From Pseudomonadota bacterium (lineage in GTDB: Bacteria > Pseudomonadota > Gammaproteobacteria > Burkholderiales > SG8-39): a DNA stretch of 5,816 bases. Both the position numbers and the translations under genes were made by a program. Each line of letters begins with the position of its first letter. Positions within the stretch are counted from its first letter, which is position 1. The stretch spans positions 1-5,816 of the forward strand of contig JAJZUN010000208.1 of assembly GCA_021848555.1 (NCBI GenBank). Direction: 5' to 3'. Shown piece after piece: positions 5,505 to 5,816 of the stretch. The notes under the pieces are model-generated. The model made no database searches. It saw only the letters and a program-made list of their open reading frames with translations, and was not told the origin of the DNA.

Positions 5505-5555
5505 AACCGTGTTTTCTGTGCGGATGCGCTTTTCATCCGCGCGGAAAACACGGTT
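5505..5555 (+). repeat. 51-nt palindromic repeat, inverted copy (H3)
   Basis: Arms 5505-5526 and 5534-5555 pair at all 22 positions as plus-strand RNA when two G-U pairs are allowed; outer arms are AACCGTGTTTTC and GAAAACACGGTT, inner arms GCGGATG and CATCCGC, loop CGCTTTT. Size and layout (22-7-22) equal H2, but orientation is reversed and the outer arms are unrelated in sequence. Two inverted copies 37 bp apart resemble REP pairs (BIME/REPIN) placed between genes. Confidence 0.75.
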
Positions 5556-5567
5556 GGCACGCGCAGC

Positions 5568-5602
5568 GCGCAACGACTCTCGCGTCCCGGCGTTGCGCTT
5601 TT
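5568..5602 (+). terminator. Terminator-like inverted repeat on the plus strand
   Basis: GCGCAACG (5568-5575) and CGTTGCGC (5591-5598) are perfect inverted repeats with a 15-base loop, followed by TTTT (5599-5602). The loop is long and the T run short, so it is weak as an intrinsic terminator. No plus-strand gene precedes it, and read on the minus strand, as narK would need, it has no T run. Confidence 0.25.
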
Positions 5603-5617
5603 GAAATGAAATTTCAA
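5601..5617. repeat. AT-rich palindrome downstream of narK
   Basis: TTGAAAT (5601-5607) and ATTTCAA (5611-5617) are perfect inverted repeats with GAA between. It lies 24 bp past the narK stop codon. It could be a weak transcript end or a protein binding site; without a T run or a known motif match I cannot choose. Confidence 0.4.
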
Positions 5618-5641
5618 GACCATGGTTAAGTCTGCTGCGCG

Positions 5642-5816
5642 TTACGGATTCTTGATCTCGGAGCCGCTGCGCAGGTAGAACCACCAGTTCAGCACCAGGC
5701 ACACGGCGTAGAACGCAGCGAAGCCGTACATCGAATGCTCCGGCGTGCCCGCCTTGATCTGGGCGCCGATCACCACCGGGGCGACGAAGGCGCCATAGGC
5801 CGCAGCGGCCGAGGTC
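5642..5816 (-). CDS. narK: NarK-type nitrate/nitrite transporter, C-terminal end, cut by window edge
   Basis: Only the last 57 codons are in the window, reading leftwards from the right edge to TAA at 5644-5642. The protein segment starts with AAAYGAFVAPVVIGAQI, continues with GTPEHSMYGFAAFYAVCLVL and ends NWWFYLRSGSEIKNP. This is the last loop and last helix of the nitrate/nitrite porter (NNP) group of the major facilitator superfamily, where a final helix running into WWFY and a short basic tail is typical. The family imports nitrate and/or exchanges it for nitrite across the inner membrane. The signature NNP motifs lie outside the window, so transport direction cannot be judged. It shares the strand of the DUF2889 gene but is 318 bp from it, so a common transcript is uncertain. 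Confidence 0.8.
   Translation of the reverse strand, partial: TSAAAAYGAFVAPVVIGAQIKAGTPEHSMYGFAAFYAVCLVLNWWFYLRSGSEIKNP

Larger units (their letters stand above)
5324..5641. other. 318-bp non-coding region rich in palindromes between narK and the DUF2889 gene
   Basis: No convincing gene lies here. Open frames on both strands are by-products of the repeats. Going right to left it holds the narK 3' flank, a 17-bp AT-rich palindrome (5601-5617), an inverted repeat followed by TTTT on the plus strand (5568-5602), three related hairpins (5392-5415, 5417-5467, 5505-5555) and the upstream region of the DUF2889 gene. A weak minus-strand promoter for the latter could be TTGCCG and TATGTC about 16 bp apart, just upstream of its ribosome binding site, but I would not rely on it. 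Confidence 0.8.

Noticed and set aside
5392..5555. CRISPR array
   Set aside because: Only three copies, in mixed orientation with unequal spacing and self-complementary arms; no regular repeat-spacer pattern and no cas gene.
5382..5609. 75-codon plus-strand open frame in the repeat region
   Set aside because: Its sequence is a translation of the three hairpins; no ribosome binding site or family similarity is seen.
5324..5623. Upstream extension of the DUF2889 frame (288 residues in all)
   Set aside because: The extra 100 residues are translated palindromic repeats. The family N-terminus and a good ribosome binding site place the start at 5323.

Overview
The window looks like a nitric-oxide (NO) response and denitrification locus from a GC-rich proteobacterium, most likely a betaproteobacterium (Burkholderiales, Rhodocyclales or a relative). 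This rests on high GC coding DNA, on the gene set (NarK, quinol-type NO reductase, SirB2/NnrS, NsrR, hemerythrin-like protein, YgbA family, DUF2889), and on the look of the protein sequences. The exact genus cannot be told from the sequence alone.

Layout. At the left edge, on the minus strand, lies the N-terminal 468 codons of a quinol-dependent NO reductase (norB, qNor type), cut by the window start. It is divergent from a plus-strand pair, a SirB2-family membrane protein (TTG start) and NnrS, which overlap by 11 bp. The AT-rich 218-bp gap between them holds divergent promoter candidates, an NsrR-like operator over the norB -10 box and nested inverted repeats. After NnrS a new promoter with an NsrR-like operator precedes nsrR (Rrf2 family, Fe-S NO sensor). 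nsrR is followed closely by a hemerythrin-like diiron protein and a cysteine-rich YgbA-family protein, 2 bp apart. Converging on these from the right, on the minus strand, is a DUF2889 protein. Then comes a 318-bp non-coding stretch rich in palindromes, and at the right edge the C-terminal 57 residues of a NarK-type nitrate/nitrite transporter (minus strand).

How it fits together. NarK moves nitrate/nitrite; downstream nitrite reduction makes NO; qNor reduces NO to N2O at the membrane; NnrS, the hemerythrin-like protein and the YgbA-family protein are families linked to NO tolerance; NsrR senses NO through its iron-sulfur cluster and is the probable repressor of at least norB and its own operon. 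The DUF2889 protein is the only clearly uncharacterised soluble member.

The least explained part is 5392-5617. Three related hairpins (two of them 51 nt long with 22-position arms, in opposite orientation) share a nearly identical core, but the outer arms differ while staying complementary. A further inverted repeat with a short T run on the plus strand and a small AT-rich palindrome follow. This looks like a REP/BIME-like palindromic repeat cluster or a structured RNA.
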